A DNA stretch of 64,000 nucleotides. Origin: Micrococcaceae bacterium Sec5.1 (GTDB taxonomy: Bacteria > Actinomycetota > Actinomycetes > Actinomycetales > Micrococcaceae). Below, one piece after another: positions 44,214 to 51,557 of this stretch; positions within the stretch are counted from its first letter, which is position 1; the number at the start of each line of letters is the position of its first letter. The position numbers and the translations under genes are program-made. A model generated the notes under the pieces. The model was not told the DNA's origin. It did no database searches and saw nothing but the letters and a program-made list of their open reading frames with translations. The DNA lies in the NCBI GenBank assembly GCA_039636795.1, contig CP143430.1, positions 1,922,001 through 1,986,000 on the forward strand. The letters run 5' to 3'.

Positions 44214-44970
44214 ACTCGTCTTCTTCTCCGGCACCATGGACTGCGGCAAGTCCACACTGGCTTTGCAAATGGACTACAACCACCGTGCTCGGGGCAGGGG
44301 CGGGGTACGGTTCAGCTGCAACGACCGCGCAGGTGATTCGACGATTTCCAGCAGGTTGGGCCTGAAGACAGACGCCGTTGAAGTCCATGCGGACACGGAC
44401 TTCTGGGATGAAGTGGTTGTACGCCGGACCGGTGGGCTCCGCGTGGACTACCTGATCTGCGATGAAGCCCAGTTCTACTCCGCCGCCCAGGTGGAGCAGT
44501 TGGCACGCCTGGTGGATGAGATGGACGTGGACGTCTTCGCGTTCGGGATCACCTCGGACTTTCGAACCACCCTGTTTCCCGGCTCTCAACGTCTGATCGA
44601 ACTCGCCGACAAAGTACAGGTGCTCCAGGTCGAGGCACTGTGCTGGTGCGGGCGTCGCGCAACTCAAAATGCCCGAACGGTGGACGGCATCATGGTGGTG
44701 GAAGGGGACCAGGTCATGGTCGGCGATGTCGCACCCCAGACAGGCGGCGACGCCCCGGGCGTGAACGATCAAATTACCCCTGGAGAAGCTGGCGGCCATG
44801 AACCCGTGGTGGGCTACGAGACCCTGTGCCGACGCCATTACATGCGCCGCGTGACAGCCCACGGCGCCAACCTCATGGCTGGGGGAGACCCGACTCTTCC
44901 GTTCGACGTCGATGCCTGCCTATGGCCGGGAGCCGGTTCCGGCAGTGGCTCCGGCTTGACGCGTAGCTAG
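44206..44970 (+). CDS. tdk: Thymidine kinase (type II)
   Basis: Phosphorylates thymidine for salvage. Walker A GTMDCGKST (9-17), the DEAQF catalytic segment (YLICDEAQFY, ~84) and FGITSDFRTTLFPGS are all family marks. Zinc cysteines appear in CWCG and CRRHY. At 254 residues it is longer than the usual ~200: an insertion of ~30 residues between the two zinc pairs and a Gly/Ser-rich tail account for this. The GTG at 44206 lies inside the end of the phosphodiesterase gene, so translation is coupled. It ends 40 bases before the convergent sepH stop. Confidence 0.94.
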   Translation: MAELVFFSGTMDCGKSTLALQMDYNHRARGRGGVRFSCNDRAGDSTISSRLGLKTDAVEVHADTDFWDEVVVRRTGGLRVDYLICDEAQFYSAAQVEQLARLVDEMDVDVFAFGITSDFRTTLFPGSQRLIELADKVQVLQVEALCWCGRRATQNARTVDGIMVVEGDQVMVGDVAPQTGGDAPGVNDQITPGEAGGHEPVVGYETLCRRHYMRRVTAHGANLMAGGDPTLPFDVDACLWPGAGSGSGSGLTRS

Positions 44971-44975
44971 GGCTG

Positions 44976-45013
44976 GTCGCCGCGCCAGAGGTTAGTCGCC
45001 ACGCCAGAGGTTA
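44976..45013. repeat. 19-bp tandem duplication over the sepH stop codon
   Basis: GTCGCCGCGCCAGAGGTTA and GTCGCCACGCCAGAGGTTA lie head to tail, followed by another GTCGCCG. The second unit contains the sepH stop (TAA on the minus strand), so the duplication copied the end of the gene into the space before tdk. Confidence 0.85.
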
Positions 45014-46399
45014 GTCGCCGCGGGCGCCGAAGACGATCTCGTCCCAGCTGGGGATACTTGATCGTTTCGGACGCGAGGGCTGGCGCTCTACGGGCGCCTC
45101 AGCATCCTTGTGCGTGTTCCGGTCCTCGGCCTCGAGGGATGCCTTGTCCTGTGAGGCTGTCTCTGTACGGGAGGCAGCACGATCAGTCTGTGTTTGCGGG
45201 GATGTGGCTCCGCCAAGCAGTTCGTCCAGCCCTGCCCGTTGCATCTGGTTGGTCGCGGAATCGATTCGATCCGCATCTTTGGGCTCAGGAGCGCTGGCCG
45301 CCCCCGGCTTGCGGTCGGTTAAGGAAGTAACGGGCCGCAATGGGCTTGCCACAACGGTGATTTCGCGCGTCTCCGTGCTGACGCCGTCATGGAGTTTCAG
45401 CGCGTCGTCGTCCGCGTCATGGTTCCGGGGCGCCAGGCTCAGCCGGGACAGCATGGACGGACGCCCATCCTTCCGCGTTGGCTCAGCCGCAGGGGAAGCT
45501 TGCGGTTCTGGGTGATCTCCGGCGGGTTCCTCGGCCGGCTCCTGATCTTCCCCGCCAGAACGCGGGTGGGCGGCCGGAACGTTGCTGAGCAGGACGGCCA
45601 AGGCGTCATCGCCGTCTTCGTCCACGCCCAGGCGCTGCCCACGGCGTGAGCGGAGCATTTCCAAGAGGCTGTCGGATTCCTTCGCCGACGCGCGTGCCGC
45701 GGTTTCGGCGTCGGTCTCGAAGTCGAAAGGACGATCCGAGACGGCGGCAAGCCGGCGTGCAGGAACGGGTCCGTCCAAGGGCTCCAGTTCACTGAGCTGC
45801 TGAGCCCAGCGGTTGGCGTTCTGCAGGGATTTCCGCTGCGGACTGAACGTCCACATGGCCGGTGGCTCCTCGCCGATGCTTCCGTGCGTACCGGGAACTG
45901 CATCAAAGCGCGCGACGACGGTCCAGGAACCATCGGAACGGCGCCAGGAGTCCCATTCAACCGTTGAAGAATCGATGCCGTGCGCCGACAGGCGGTGGGC
46001 CACCATTTCGCCGAGCGTCGCTGGGTTGTCGCCAAAGGCAGAGCGGTAGATGTCATGGCCAGGGGCCGGGGAAGCTACTTCAATGTTTCTGGCCTGCTGC
46101 GCAACGTACTCACGCTCGGCAAGGACAGGGCCCTCGTAACGTTGCACGTTGGCAAGGGGCAGCCCGGACAACTCCGCCACTTCGGCCGCCGTGGCTCCGC
46201 TGCGGATTCTGGACTGGATATCCCTGGGGGACATGGCAATCGGGGTGTTTGACGCCCGCGCAGCGACCTGGGCGGGTGTCCGGCTCGTCGCGGCACGAAG
46301 TGCCTCGTCGATCGGAAGCTGGAACATCGCACCGCCGGGTCCGCTCAGGAGCAGATGCCCGCCGTCGTCGTGGACGCCTACCAGCCGTAGATCCTGCAT
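45011..46399 (-). CDS. sepH: Septation protein SepH (DUF3071)
   Basis: Actinobacterial cell-division protein that binds FtsZ and promotes Z-ring assembly. The 462 residues start MQDLRLVGVHDDG; a helix-turn-helix-like segment (56-92, SPRDIQSRIRSGATAAEVAELSGLP) lies in the conserved N-terminal domain. The C-terminal half is long, charged and disordered, closing with the family motif IPSWDEIVFG. ATG 46399 has GGAGG 5 bases upstream; the longer frame to 46534 has no family-like sequence. Divergent from DUF4193. Confidence 0.95.
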   Translation of the reverse strand: MQDLRLVGVHDDGGHLLLSGPGGAMFQLPIDEALRAATSRTPAQVAARASNTPIAMSPRDIQSRIRSGATAAEVAELSGLPLANVQRYEGPVLAEREYVAQQARNIEVASPAPGHDIYRSAFGDNPATLGEMVAHRLSAHGIDSSTVEWDSWRRSDGSWTVVARFDAVPGTHGSIGEEPPAMWTFSPQRKSLQNANRWAQQLSELEPLDGPVPARRLAAVSDRPFDFETDAETAARASAKESDSLLEMLRSRRGQRLGVDEDGDDALAVLLSNVPAAHPRSGGEDQEPAEEPAGDHPEPQASPAAEPTRKDGRPSMLSRLSLAPRNHDADDDALKLHDGVSTETREITVVASPLRPVTSLTDRKPGAASAPEPKDADRIDSATNQMQRAGLDELLGGATSPQTQTDRAASRTETASQDKASLEAEDRNTHKDAEAPVERQPSRPKRSSIPSWDEIVFGARGD

Positions 46400-46705
46400 A
46401 ACACCCTCCACCACATGGCATAACTGACATTCGAAACTCTGCCACCCCCGTTGCCCTTTTCCTACTAGGACAAAGGGCGTGCCGTGATATTCCGGCGAAA
46501 GAGTCAGATTACAGGGTGGATCCTTTCCAGCCATCCCAGCCCAATTTGCCGCCTCTGGACAATCGCTGGGCAGGGGAGGACAATCTGGCCGATATCGGGC
46601 ACAAATCCGGGGCGTCCGGCGTTACACCCTTAGACCGGCGGCGGGCACGAAATCCGCCAGGCCGGAATCCTACCCGGAGCAAGTACGACAGGATGAAGAA
46701 GGACC
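46400..46705. other. Divergent sepH / DUF4193 intergenic region
   Basis: 306 bases with no convincing gene. It holds the sepH ribosome site, a dyad GCCCTTTTCC-TACTA-GGA-c-AAAGGGC at 46454-46479, and GAAGGA before the DUF4193 ATG. Open frames here lack start signals and family similarity. Confidence 0.5.
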
Positions 46706-47005
46706 ATGGCCACGGATTACGATGCCCCTCGAAAGACCGAGGAAGACGTCAGCGAGGACTCGATTGAGGAACTCAAGACGCGCCAGTCGGGGAAGCAATC
46801 CTCCGCGGTGGATGTCGATGAGACCGATCTTGCCGATGGCTTCGAGCTCCCGGGAGCAGACCTCTCCGGCGAAGAGCTCCTGATTCAAGTCATGCCACCA
46901 CAGCCTGACGAATTCACGTGCTACAACTGCTTCCTTGTGAAGCACCGCTCCCAGATTGCCACTGAGAGGGACGGGCACCTGTACTGCACGGAATGCGAGA
47001 GCTAG
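46706..47005 (+). CDS. DUF4193 zinc-ribbon protein
   Basis: A 99-residue protein conserved across actinobacteria near dut. The first 65 residues are acidic and probably flexible; the C-terminal end has two CXXC pairs (C72/C75 in TCYNC and C94/C97 in YCTEC) that should bind one zinc. Function unknown. The ATG has GAAGGA upstream. It lies next to the convergent DUF3093 gene, 38 bases between stops. Confidence 0.9.
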   Translation: MATDYDAPRKTEEDVSEDSIEELKTRQSGKQSSAVDVDETDLADGFELPGADLSGEELLIQVMPPQPDEFTCYNCFLVKHRSQIATERDGHLYCTECES

Positions 47006-47043
47006 CAGTACCGGCGACTTCAGGAGCTACCTAAGGGGAGCGG

Positions 47044-47535
47044 CTACCGCGCGCCCAGGGCAGCGACGAGTTCGTCCGGGTGGCGCGAAGAGACCAGCCA
47101 GTAAGGCGTTCGATCAGCGGGATCGGTAATGTCGATTTTCACCACGGCATCGACCCACCCGCGGAAGCACATGTAGGCGAGGCCGTTGAGGCGGGTTCCA
47201 CGTTCGGCGGTGGCCTCGTCTTTTTTGAAGGCCTCGGCGGTGCCGACGAATTTGCGGTCGATAGTGGCACGTCCCACCCGAAGGCTGTCCCGCGTAACGG
47301 TGATGGTAGGTGTTGTAACCACCAGCAGGGTGGTCATGACGGCCAGAAGCACCAGGGCGGCGATGACGCCCGCGGCGGCACTGATGGGCGCGAACATCAG
47401 GATTCCAGCGCTCGACAGGCCCACGACGACAACCCAGATCCAGATGGTGGGCCATAATTTCTCCGTGAACAACACCTCGGAGGCGGAGGGAGTATTCCGG
47501 GCAGGCATGGGGGCGGACTGGTCAGACGTAGGCAT
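47044..47535 (-). CDS. DUF3093 membrane protein
   Basis: A 163-residue protein with two adjacent membrane helices (~29-50 and 54-74) and a ~85-residue cytosolic or external domain with [22 protein letters not shown] and a terminal DEL-type helix. The family is actinobacterial and uncharacterised, and nearly always sits beside dut. The ATG at 47535 has TAAGCT 6 bases upstream and no ribosome site; dut starts 80 bases away in the other direction, also with a leaderless-type signal. Confidence 0.9.
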   Translation of the reverse strand: MPTSDQSAPMPARNTPSASEVLFTEKLWPTIWIWVVVVGLSSAGILMFAPISAAAGVIAALVLLAVMTTLLVVTTPTITVTRDSLRVGRATIDRKFVGTAEAFKKDEATAERGTRLNGLAYMCFRGWVDAVVKIDITDPADRTPYWLVSSRHPDELVAALGAR

Positions 47536-47541
47536 GGGTCC

Positions 47542-47547
47542 AGCTTA
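47542..47547 (-). promoter_or_regulatory. -10 hexamer of a probable leaderless transcript (DUF3093 gene)
   Basis: On the minus strand TAAGCT, then GGACCC, then ATG. Confidence 0.5.
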
Positions 47548-47600
47548 TCGGCCCTTGGGCTGGCTATCTCCCCGGAGTGCCCGCATGGATGTGCCCCACG

Positions 47601-47606
47601 TAGAAT
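47601..47606 (+). promoter_or_regulatory. -10 hexamer of a probable leaderless transcript (dut)
   Basis: TAGAAT ends 8 bases before the GTG at 47615. Confidence 0.5.
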
Positions 47607-47614
47607 GGTCCACT

Positions 47615-48124
47615 GTGAGCAACGAGACCGCAGTATTCAGTAATGACACCACCGCAGCGTATGGCACGCCCACTTTGGACGTTCAGCTGAAAATGCTCGA
47701 CGCCGGACTGGAAGCACCGTCCTATGCGCACCCAGGCGATGCTGGCGCGGACCTCCGGGCCCGCGAGGACGTTAAACTTGCCCCGGGCGAGCGGAAATTG
47801 GTTCCTACGGGCGTTTCAATTGCCCTCCCTGACGGCTTTGTGGCACTGATCCACCCGCGGTCCGGCCTCGCGACCAAGCATGGCCTCACGGTTGTCAACG
47901 CACCCGGAACTGTGGACGCAGGTTACCGCGGCGAAATCGCCGTCACGCTGCTGAACACAGACCAAAACCACGCCATTGAGCTCAAGCGCGGCGATAGAAT
48001 TGCCCAAATGGTGATTCAGCGCGTCGAGTACGCGCGCTTCGTGATGGTTGATGATCTATCCGACTCCGCCCGCGGTACGGGCGGCTTTGGTTCCACTGGC
48101 GGATTCAACGCACCGGTGGCCTGA
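47615..48124 (+). CDS. dut: dUTP diphosphatase
   Basis: Cleaves dUTP to dUMP and pyrophosphate, keeping uracil out of DNA and feeding dTMP synthesis. All five trimeric dUTPase motifs are visible in 169 residues: DAGADL (42-47), [11 protein letters not shown] (80-90), [11 protein letters not shown] (98-108), RIAQMVIQ (128-135) and the Gly-rich [11 protein letters not shown] (153-163). The first ~20 residues are a variable lead. GTG 47615 is chosen because TAGAAT lies 8 bases ahead; an in-frame ATG at 47586 precedes that hexamer. It heads a same-strand run with DUF3710, OB-fold and DUF3159 genes. Confidence 0.96.
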   Translation: MSNETAVFSNDTTAAYGTPTLDVQLKMLDAGLEAPSYAHPGDAGADLRAREDVKLAPGERKLVPTGVSIALPDGFVALIHPRSGLATKHGLTVVNAPGTVDAGYRGEIAVTLLNTDQNHAIELKRGDRIAQMVIQRVEYARFVMVDDLSDSARGTGGFGSTGGFNAPVA

Positions 48125-48180
48125 TAACCCACGGGGTTGCGGTTTACTTGGGGATAGACCACTACTAAGGAGACAACCCA

Positions 48181-48954
48181 ATGCTTTTTGGGCGCGGCAA
48201 AAAGTCCAAGGCCGAGCGGCCGGAAACCGCTGGCACCGTCGAGGAAAACGACGCGGCTGAGGCAACAGCCCCTGCAACCGGCGCGTCCGGTACCAAGGGT
48301 GATTTCCGGCTTGGCAAAGGTCCTTGGGACATCGATGAGATCGAGGAACGCGACGGATACGTGGATCTCGGCGCACTGCTGATCGCACCCGCCGATGGAC
48401 TCCAGTTGCGACTGGAAGTGGAAGAAGCTACTCAGCGCGTGGTGGCAGTGACCATGGACCTGGCAGGGTCAAGCCTGCAGCTCCAGGCATTCGCCGCTCC
48501 GCGTTCGGAAGGCCTGTGGGACGAGATCCGCGAGCAGATTGGCCAATCCGTAGCAAGCCAGGGTGGCGAGACAGAAGAAGTATCTGGAACGTTTGGCACA
48601 GAGCTCGTCGCCAAGCTCCCCGCCGAAGCTACTGACGGCAGCCGGGGTTTCCGGGCCGCCCGCTTCATGGGGGTGGACGGTCCCCGGTGGTTCCTGCGTG
48701 GTGTCCTCGGCGGCGAAGCTGCCCTGGACCGGGACGCCGCAGCAGGCCTGGAGGAGCTCTTCCGGCGCGTGGTTGTTGTACGCGGCGACAATCCGATGCC
48801 GCCGCGCGAACTGTTGCAGCTGCGTCTGCCCAAGGATGCTGCCGCCCAAGCCCCAGCTCAGGCCCCCGCTGAAGCTTCCGATCCCGCTGCACAGCAAGGT
48901 GGTCCCGCCCTGCACCAGCCGGAGCGGGGACCGGAGATCACCCAGATTGGCTGA
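48181..48954 (+). CDS. DUF3710 family protein
   Basis: A 257-residue actinobacterial protein of unknown function. After a charged ~40-residue lead, the conserved domain begins GPWDIDEIEERDGYVDLGALLIAP and includes QLQAFAAPRSEGLWDEIREQI and FMGVDGPRWFLRGVLGG. The C-terminal ~45 residues are Ala/Pro/Gln-rich. The ATG has AAGGAGA upstream. Its stop overlaps the TTG start of the next gene. Confidence 0.9.
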   Translation: MLFGRGKKSKAERPETAGTVEENDAAEATAPATGASGTKGDFRLGKGPWDIDEIEERDGYVDLGALLIAPADGLQLRLEVEEATQRVVAVTMDLAGSSLQLQAFAAPRSEGLWDEIREQIGQSVASQGGETEEVSGTFGTELVAKLPAEATDGSRGFRAARFMGVDGPRWFLRGVLGGEAALDRDAAAGLEELFRRVVVVRGDNPMPPRELLQLRLPKDAAAQAPAQAPAEASDPAAQQGGPALHQPERGPEITQIG

Positions 48955-49324
48955 TACGCCCGGCTTGCCAGGATCCGCCGGGCAGCAGTCCCGGCAACAC
49001 GGCGTCCGTGATCTCCCTGCCCGCGGCCGGGCCACCTGCACTGGATTCATCGAATCGGTCACGTACCAGCCGCCAAGTGAGCAACCCTTCTTTTCGGCGA
49101 TTGTCGTGGACGCGCTGGAGCACAGTTCCCAACCATCAGTGGGTGGCGGGGGCGTGAAAAGGCCGTATGCACGGTTGCGCGTCATCTGGTTGGGCAGGAA
49201 CCGGGTACCAGGGATTGAAGCAGGAGCGGAGTTGCGCTTGAACGGCGTGGTGACACATAAGGATGGCCTGCCTGCGATGTTCAATCCACGCTACGAAATA
49301 CTTTCCCGTCAGGAGCACTTATGA
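48947..49324 (+). CDS. OB-fold nucleic-acid-binding-like small protein
   Basis: About 125 residues with an OB-fold-like pattern: a conserved TGFIESVTYQPPSEQPFFSAIV strand region, then RLRVIWLGRNRVPGIEAG and ELRLNGVVTHKDGLPAMFNPRYEI. It keeps company with dut, DUF3710 and DUF3159 in actinobacteria; its ligand is unknown. I chose TTG 48947, which overlaps the DUF3710 stop and has GGAG about 10 bases upstream; this start is uncertain. Its TGA overlaps the DUF3159 ATG by 4 bases, so three genes are translationally linked. Confidence 0.78.
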   Translation: MADTPGLPGSAGQQSRQHGVRDLPARGRATCTGFIESVTYQPPSEQPFFSAIVVDALEHSSQPSVGGGGVKRPYARLRVIWLGRNRVPGIEAGAELRLNGVVTHKDGLPAMFNPRYEILSRQEHL

Positions 49325-50103
49325 CAGTGGCCAATGGATCAGAACCTAAGGATCCGGCGCAGCCTACGACCGGCAAGGGTGAAACTCCGACCACGGGGTC
49401 AGCCAAGACCCCTGCAGCCGAAAGCCCGGGGGTCGCGGATCTAGCTGCGGGCTATGCAGAAAAGGCGGGACTTCAGCGCAACAGTGCCGGCCATGTGGAC
49501 ATGTTGAAGTCTGCCGGGGGAGTGCAAGGCATCGCGGAGAGCATCCTGCCTGGCCTCGTCTTCCTCGTGGCCTTCACCATAAGCCGCGACTTGACGATTT
49601 CGTTGGTGGCAGCGTTGGCCACGGCAGCGATTTTCACTGTTGTTCGCCTGATCCAGCGACGCCCGTTGACGCAGGCACTTGCCGGTGTGGTCGGCGTCGG
49701 GATTTCTGCTTGGTTGGCCAACACCACGGGGAAGGCTGAAGACTTCTACGTTCTGGGCTTCTTCACCAACATTGCCTATATTGCGGGCATGGTGCTGTCC
49801 ATAGTGCTCAAGTGGCCTATCGCCGGCTTGCTGTTTGGTTTCGTCCGCAACGAGGGTCTCGAATGGCGCAAAGACCCGGAACGCCTGCGGGCGTACCAGC
49901 TTGGCACGTGGATTGTTGTGGCGGTGCTTGCGCTGCGGCTGGTGGTGCAGGTGCCCCTGTACTTCCTGGGTGAGCCAGGCTTGACGGCGTTGGCTACCAC
50001 CCGGCTCCTCATGGGTGCACCGCTATACATCCTCGGCCTTTGGGTGGCATGGCTTGTTACCAAGCCCGCACCTCAACCGTCGAAGCCGTCGTCCTCCGCC
50101 TGA
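49321..50103 (+). CDS. DUF3159 integral membrane protein
   Basis: A 260-residue membrane protein with about five to six helices in residues ~70-245 (GLVFLVAFTISRDLTISLVAALATAAIF and onward). The first ~45 residues are Thr/Pro/Lys-rich. The family is actinobacterial and uncharacterised; a transport or potassium-related role would fit its neighbours but is only a guess. It starts at an ATGA overlap with the OB-fold gene, and its last 31 bases overlap the opposite-strand TrkA gene. Confidence 0.9.
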   Translation: MTVANGSEPKDPAQPTTGKGETPTTGSAKTPAAESPGVADLAAGYAEKAGLQRNSAGHVDMLKSAGGVQGIAESILPGLVFLVAFTISRDLTISLVAALATAAIFTVVRLIQRRPLTQALAGVVGVGISAWLANTTGKAEDFYVLGFFTNIAYIAGMVLSIVLKWPIAGLLFGFVRNEGLEWRKDPERLRAYQLGTWIVVAVLALRLVVQVPLYFLGEPGLTALATTRLLMGAPLYILGLWVAWLVTKPAPQPSKPSSSA

Positions 50104-50807
50104 TCAGTAACGCTGGCATCGCCGTCGCGGGGTCCTTGGCCCGCCATTGAGGCTGGTGACAACAGGGCCCGCAGTCCGTCCTCTGCCTGGATGGTGGTGA
50201 CGAAGAACAGTTCGTCGCCACCATCGAGGACATCGTCACGACTTGGGGTGATGGGTGCCTGATCACGCAGGATGGCTACCAAGGTGGCGTCTTCGGGCCA
50301 CTCAATGGCGCCCACTGTGCTCCCAATGACGTGGGAGTCGTGGGGAACGGTAAATTCCACGATCGAGGCGACGCCGGTCTGCAATGTCAACAGCCGGACG
50401 ATGTCGCCGATTTCCACGGCTTCCTCAACCAGGGCAGTCATAAGCTGGGGAGTGTTGACGGCGACGTCCACACCCCAGGAGTCATTGAACATCCAGTCGT
50501 TCTTGGGGTTGTTGACACGCCCAACAGTGCGCCCTACGGCGAATTCCGTCTTGGCCAGCAGGGACACCACGAGGTTCACTTTGTCATCACCGGTAGCGGA
50601 AACCACGACGTCGGCATCCTCAAGTTTGGCGTCCTGAAGGGTGCTGAGTTCGCAGGCATCGCCCACCAGCCAGCGCGCACCCCGAAGGCCGCTGCGGCCA
50701 ATGACTTCAGGCTTGAGGTCGATGAGCAGGATTTGATGGTTGTGGGCCAGGAGCTCACGGGCAATGGACGAGCCGACGCTGCCTGCGCCAACGATGACAA
50801 CTTTCAC
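50073..50807 (-). CDS. trkA: TrkA/RCK potassium-transport regulator (CeoC-like)
   Basis: 244 residues with an N-terminal RCK/Rossmann domain (VGAGSVGSSIA, residues 6-16; LIDLKPEVI; VVVSATGDDKVNLVVS) and a C-terminal TrkA_C domain (~150-215). The RCK domain binds NAD(H) or nucleotides and gates potassium transport at the membrane. It begins at a GTG sharing one base (TAGTG) with the stop of the upstream TrkA gene. The tail runs 31 bases into the 3' end of DUF3159. Together with the next gene it matches the mycobacterial CeoB/CeoC pair. Confidence 0.93.
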   Translation of the reverse strand: MKVVIVGAGSVGSSIARELLAHNHQILLIDLKPEVIGRSGLRGARWLVGDACELSTLQDAKLEDADVVVSATGDDKVNLVVSLLAKTEFAVGRTVGRVNNPKNDWMFNDSWGVDVAVNTPQLMTALVEEAVEIGDIVRLLTLQTGVASIVEFTVPHDSHVIGSTVGAIEWPEDATLVAILRDQAPITPSRDDVLDGGDELFFVTTIQAEDGLRALLSPASMAGQGPRDGDASVTDQAEDDGFDG

Positions 50808-51478
50808 TAAGACTCCTTGGCCGGTGCTTTGGCAAGGACCCGGCTGATCTCCGAAGTCCTGTCCAGGCTCAACATTGCATGGACGGTATCGCCTTCCTGA
50901 TAGGCCGTGCCTGGCAGGGGCAGGAGGCCCTCGCCGAAACGCGTCAGGAAGGCGACACGGATGCCTGCGGCAGCTTCAATGGACGTCACGCTATGGCCAA
51001 TCCATCCCTCGTGCAGGTCCACTTCCGCCAGGACGAGCCTGCCGGATGGCTCCCGGTAATCGCCGGCGAGATGCTGCTCCGGAAGGATGCGCCTGAGGAC
51101 CTGGTCGGCGCTCCAGCGCACCGCGGCTACGGTGGGAATGCCGAGGCGCTGGTAGATTTCGGCGCGTCCGGGATCGTAGATGCGGGCCACGACGTGTCCA
51201 ACATGGAATGTCTCCCGTGCCACACGGGTGGCCAGGATGTTGGAATTGTCACCACTTGAAACAGCGGCGAATGCGTAGGCCTCTTCCACTCCTGCCTGCT
51301 TGAGTGTGTCCCTGTCGAAACCTACGCCGGTGACCTTGCGGCCGGTAAACGTGTTGCGAAGCCGACGGAACGCCCGCTCGTCCTGGTCGATGATGGCCAC
51401 CGAATGGCCGGCGTCTTCCAAAGTATGTGCCAGGGTTGCGCCAACACGGCCGCAACCCATGATCACGAAGTGAGCCAC
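50807..51478 (-). CDS. trkA: TrkA/RCK potassium-transport regulator (CeoB-like)
   Basis: 223 residues, same architecture as its downstream neighbour: MGCGRVGATLAHTLEDAGHSVAIIDQD at the N-terminus, VSSGDNSNILATRVARE, and a TrkA_C domain with ASIEAAAGIRVAFLTRFGEG. The GTG at 51478 has AAGGAGA upstream. It is transcribed away from the KimA-like permease with only 79 bases between starts, so the two units probably share regulation. The two RCK proteins likely form a hetero-complex acting on a potassium carrier. Confidence 0.93.
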   Translation of the reverse strand: MAHFVIMGCGRVGATLAHTLEDAGHSVAIIDQDERAFRRLRNTFTGRKVTGVGFDRDTLKQAGVEEAYAFAAVSSGDNSNILATRVARETFHVGHVVARIYDPGRAEIYQRLGIPTVAAVRWSADQVLRRILPEQHLAGDYREPSGRLVLAEVDLHEGWIGHSVTSIEAAAGIRVAFLTRFGEGLLPLPGTAYQEGDTVHAMLSLDRTSEISRVLAKAPAKES

Positions 51479-51557
51479 CGTGTCTCCTTATGTGTGTTTA
51501 CCGTGTCGCTGCGTATGACTTTACCGGTGCGCTGGACGTAAGTCGGAGACCGCCGTC

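Noticed and set aside
51479..51557. Possible c-di-AMP riboswitch before the KimA-like gene
   Set aside because: Only 79 bases separate the divergent starts and no conserved ydaO-type segments are seen.
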